64,000 nucleotides of DNA from Ghiorsea sp. (GTDB lineage: Bacteria > Pseudomonadota > Zetaproteobacteria > Mariprofundales > Mariprofundaceae): contig JAUZSH010000018.1 in the NCBI GenBank assembly GCA_030949605.1, forward strand, positions 1-64,000. The letters are read 5' to 3'. Both the position numbers and the translations under genes were made by a program. Under the pieces are notes generated by a model. The model saw only the letters and a list, made by a program, of their open reading frames with translations, was not told where the DNA came from and did not search any database. Shown one piece after another: positions 61,275 to 64,000 of the stretch (the first letter of the stretch is position 1; the number at the start of each line of letters is the position of its first letter).

Positions 61275-61547
61275 CTTACATTGAGCGGGTATCTTTTTTT
61301 TTTTAAATGATTTAAAATTGATGTCGGATGATGTTTGTTCTCATCATATTGAATAAAAACAGCCTTTTATGACCGAATCATTTAGCCATTTAATGAAAAT
61401 TACGGTATCGATTTTCAACTTTTTGCTTAAGTTGGTTGTAGATTGAAATTCATAGGATAATCAGAATCGTGATGTATATCCTTATCTCATTGATTTATAA
61501 GGATAAAATAACCAATAAAATGATAAAACATACCCGCTCAATGTAAG
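61275..61547 (+). mobile_element. 273-bp MITE, copy D8
   Basis: Complete copy with duplication TTTAAC, outside other mobile elements. The flanking 61172-61274 and 61548-61620 contain no gene. Confidence 0.92.
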
Positions 61548-61626
61548 TTTAACCCTTACTTTTGCCTTGATTCGCTCAAAAAATGACTACGGTGCAGAGA
61601 TCTCACAATTGGAAAAATATAGGCAC

Positions 61627-61655
61627 AAAAAAACGACCCCTAAAAGAGGTCGTTT
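61627..61655 (-). terminator. terminator of the peroxiredoxin gene
   Basis: On the minus strand AAACGACC/GGTCGTTT form a stem followed by a T-run (A27-A33 on the plus strand), 24 bp after the stop. Confidence 0.85.
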
Positions 61656-61678
61656 AACATGCTTGAAACTACTAAATA

Positions 61679-62326
61679 TTAAAGCTTATCTGCTTCTTCA
61701 GCCAAATAAGAGGCAACACCTTCGGCATCAGCTTTCATAGCTTTGTCACCTTTATTCCAACCTGCAGGGCAAACTTCACCGTGTTCTTCAGTGAATTGTA
61801 ATGTATCAATCATACGCAACATTTCGTCAACATTACGACCCAATGGCAAGTCATTCACCACTTGATGACGAACTTTACCTGCTTTATCAATCAAAAATGA
61901 ACCACGAAGTGCAACATCGCCGCCCAACAAGTGGTATTGGTTACCTTCTTCATCTTCAACGCTTTCATTACCCATCAATACATCATAATCCGCTGCAATA
62001 GATTTACTCAAATCTGCAACCAATGGGTATGCCACAGGGCCAATACCACCATCATTGATGGCAGTGTTGCGCCATGCAATATGTGAGAACTGAGAATCAA
62101 CAGAACAACCAATCACTTGTACGCCACGGTCTTCAAAATCTTTGATGCGGTGATCAAATGCAATCAACTCACTTGGACAAACAAATGTGAAATCCAGTGG
62201 GTAGAAAAACAATACTACTTCTTTTCCTGCATAATCTGACAATGAAAATTCTTCATTGATACTACCATCAGCCATTACAGCAACTGCAGTGAATTGTGGT
62301 GCATCTTTTCCAACTAATACGCTCAT
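61679..62326 (-). CDS. 2-Cys peroxiredoxin
   Basis: 215 aa with RBS AAAGGAG. It reduces peroxides through peroxidatic Cys50 (DFTFVCPSE) and resolving Cys186 (GEVCPAGW). The region FYPLDFTFVC, GGIGPVAYPLVAD and FLIDKAGKVRH are the Prx1/AhpC subgroup. Typical length is about 190-215. Together with YaaA it points to peroxide defence. Monocistronic: its own RBS and terminator. Confidence 0.94.
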   Translation of the reverse strand: MSVLVGKDAPQFTAVAVMADGSINEEFSLSDYAGKEVVLFFYPLDFTFVCPSELIAFDHRIKDFEDRGVQVIGCSVDSQFSHIAWRNTAINDGGIGPVAYPLVADLSKSIAADYDVLMGNESVEDEEGNQYHLLGGDVALRGSFLIDKAGKVRHQVVNDLPLGRNVDEMLRMIDTLQFTEEHGEVCPAGWNKGDKAMKADAEGVASYLAEEADKL

Positions 62327-62414
62327 GTTTAACTCCTTTCAAAAAATGTGGGGCAAAGCGTAGCACAAAAATATGATGTAACGTAATCCATATTTTTAAT
62401 GCGGTTTAGATATC

Positions 62415-62455
62415 AACAGCACCGTCATACACCTCACCCATGCGCAAGTGCTGTT
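62415..62455 (-). terminator. possible hairpin at the icd 3' end
   Basis: AACAGCAC (62415-62422) and GTGCTGTT (62448-62455) form an 8-bp stem spanning the end of icd. No T-run. Confidence 0.35.
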
Positions 62456-64000
62456 ATTTAGAGCGCGAAAACGCTGATAAATCTTGATTAAATGTCATGC
62501 TAGGACGCATCACCATCTCAAGTTTGATTCCATCAGGTTTAAAATAACCACCCATATCTACAGCCTTGCCTTGTGCCGCACTCAGTTCTTTAACAATCAC
62601 TGCCTCATGCGCTGTTAAGCTTTGCGCCAAGGGTACAAACTTGATGCCTAAACCGTCACTACCCATTTGCATTGCCATAGCTTGCGCCCAATACATGGTC
62701 AAATAGAAGTGACTGCCGCGATTATCCAACTCACCCACTTTACGCGAGGGTGATTTATTTTTCTTAAGAAACTTGGTGTTTGCCTCATTTAAACCTGCAG
62801 CAAGTGCTTTGATTTTATCATTACCCGTTTTGACCGCCATATCTTCTAAAGACACTGCCAAAGCCAAAAACTCACCCAGTGAATCCCAACGCAAATGCCC
62901 TTCTTTGGTAAACTGCTGCACATGTTTCGGCGCAGAGCCACCAGCGCCTGTTTCAAACAAACCGCCACCAGCCAACAACGGTACGATAGACAGCATTTTC
63001 GCACTCGTACCCAGCTCTAAAATCGGGAACAAATCGGTTAAATAATCACGCAACACATTACCTGTCACAGAAATCGTGTCTTCTCCCGCTTTTACACGCG
63101 CTAAAGCATGAACAATCGCATCATTGGGCGACATAATCTGAATATCCAAATCACCAATTTCATGGTCTTGCAAATATAGCTTCACTTTGGTAATCAAATT
63201 TTCGTCATGCGCTCTGGCTTCATCCAACCAGAAAATCGCAGGGTTACCCGTGGCTTTAGCGCGTGTAACTGCCAGCTTCACCCAATCTTTGATGGCAACA
63301 TCTTTGGCTTGGCATGCCCGCCAAATATCACCCGCATCCACGGCATGGCTCATCAACACATCACCCGCAGCATTGACCACATTCACTGTGCCTTTTTCAG
63401 CAATCTCAAAAGTTTTATCGTGTGAACCATATTCTTCGGCTTTTTTCGCCATCAGCCCTACATTGGCCACAGAACCCATAGTTTTCGGGTCAAATGCACC
63501 ATTTTCTTTGCAAAATTGAATGGTTTCTTGATAAATACCCGCATAACAACGGTCTGGAATCATGGCTTTCATATCATGAAGCTTGCCATCATTATCCCAC
63601 ATCTTACCCGATGAACGAATCGCTGCAGGCATAGACGCATCAATAATCACATCGCTTGGCACATGCAAATTGGTGATACCTTTATCAGAATCCACCATCG
63701 CCAAATCAGGGTTGATAGCATACACCGCCTCAATATCAGCCTCAATGGCCTCCCGCTCCGCATCAGGCAAATCAGCAATTTTGGCATACACATCACCAAG
63801 CCCATTTTTGGTATTCACACCCAACTTGGCAAAAGTGTCTGCATACTTTTCAAACACATCTTTAAAATACACTTCCACCGCATGACCAAACATAATCGGG
63901 TCGGACACTTTCATCATAGTTGCTTTCAAATGCAGGGATAACAACACACCTTGCTTCTTCGCATCCACAATTTGTGCTGCATAAAAATCACGCAATGCCT
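62454..64000 (-). CDS. icd: isocitrate dehydrogenase, monomeric NADP type (partial)
   Basis: The C-terminal 515 or so residues of a protein normally about 740 aa; the N-terminal third lies beyond the right edge of the window. [20 protein letters not shown] is the isocitrate-binding region of monomeric IDH, followed by [50 protein letters not shown] and [18 protein letters not shown]. It oxidises isocitrate to 2-oxoglutarate in the TCA cycle. This fits mdh-sucCD elsewhere in the window. Confidence 0.95.
   Translation of the reverse strand, partial: ALRDFYAAQIVDAKKQGVLLSLHLKATMMKVSDPIMFGHAVEVYFKDVFEKYADTFAKLGVNTKNGLGDVYAKIADLPDAEREAIEADIEAVYAINPDLAMVDSDKGITNLHVPSDVIIDASMPAAIRSSGKMWDNDGKLHDMKAMIPDRCYAGIYQETIQFCKENGAFDPKTMGSVANVGLMAKKAEEYGSHDKTFEIAEKGTVNVVNAAGDVLMSHAVDAGDIWRACQAKDVAIKDWVKLAVTRAKATGNPAIFWLDEARAHDENLITKVKLYLQDHEIGDLDIQIMSPNDAIVHALARVKAGEDTISVTGNVLRDYLTDLFPILELGTSAKMLSIVPLLAGGGLFETGAGGSAPKHVQQFTKEGHLRWDSLGEFLALAVSLEDMAVKTGNDKIKALAAGLNEANTKFLKKNKSPSRKVGELDNRGSHFYLTMYWAQAMAMQMGSDGLGIKFVPLAQSLTAHEAVIVKELSAAQGKAVDMGGYFKPDGIKLEMVMRPSMTFNQDLSAFSRSK

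Overview
The window looks like a chromosomal segment of a Gram-negative proteobacterium. It has lipid A kinase (lpxK), octaprenyl and farnesyl diphosphate synthases, the DXP pathway (dxs), a zapD-yacG division pair, a lipoprotein cytochrome c, an LDH-type malate dehydrogenase followed by sucCD, a monomeric isocitrate dehydrogenase and a type IV pilin. The moderately AT-rich composition and this gene mix would fit an iron-oxidising zetaproteobacterium (Mariprofundus/Ghiorsea-like). That placement is inference; no rRNA or other decisive marker is present.

Layout. 1-39 kb is mostly core genome: two small exported proteins, a SWIM/SNF2 helicase, ilvC (with two frameshifts), thiC, a Na+/solute symporter, lpxK, and a run from a PNPOx-like protein through an IMPase, ispB and a cyclic-nucleotide-binding protein to thiL-pgpA-pncC-mdh-sucC-sucD. 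Then come three tRNAs, xseB-ispA-dxs-cytochrome c, pssA, leuA (preceded by a leucine-rich leader peptide and a terminator), rnhA, yciB, a type IV pilin, an ABC exporter with an O-antigen ligase-like protein, a minus-strand operon comF-grxC-can-zapD-yacG, bioF, yaaA and a histidine kinase. Many intergenic gaps hold palindromic repeats, and old IS30/IS1380/RAYT debris lies at 5.9-6.2, 20.8 and 29.6 kb.

39.76-61.55 kb is an insertion-sequence island with only two ordinary genes, acpS and aspC. It holds two IS4-type elements with perfect 9-bp target duplications, eight full or partial copies of an IS5-like element (element A, ~930 bp, 3-bp duplications), two IS1380 copies (element C), a DUF772-type IS (element E), a DDE_5-type transposase remnant (element F), an IS5-group fragment, a TnpB fragment, and eight copies of a 273-bp MITE (element D, 6-bp duplications, no coding capacity). 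Elements are nested up to four deep, one element A copy sits inside the tip of another, and a 305-bp spacer is duplicated together with element A. No uninterrupted transposase frame is visible, so present movement would need a helper elsewhere.

61.6-64 kb returns to core genes: a 2-Cys peroxiredoxin and the C-terminal part of icd.

Most notable: the 273-bp MITE family with an inversion scar, the self-targeted element A insertion, the double frameshift in ilvC, the leucine-rich leuA attenuator, and a compact multi-helix element downstream of aspC.
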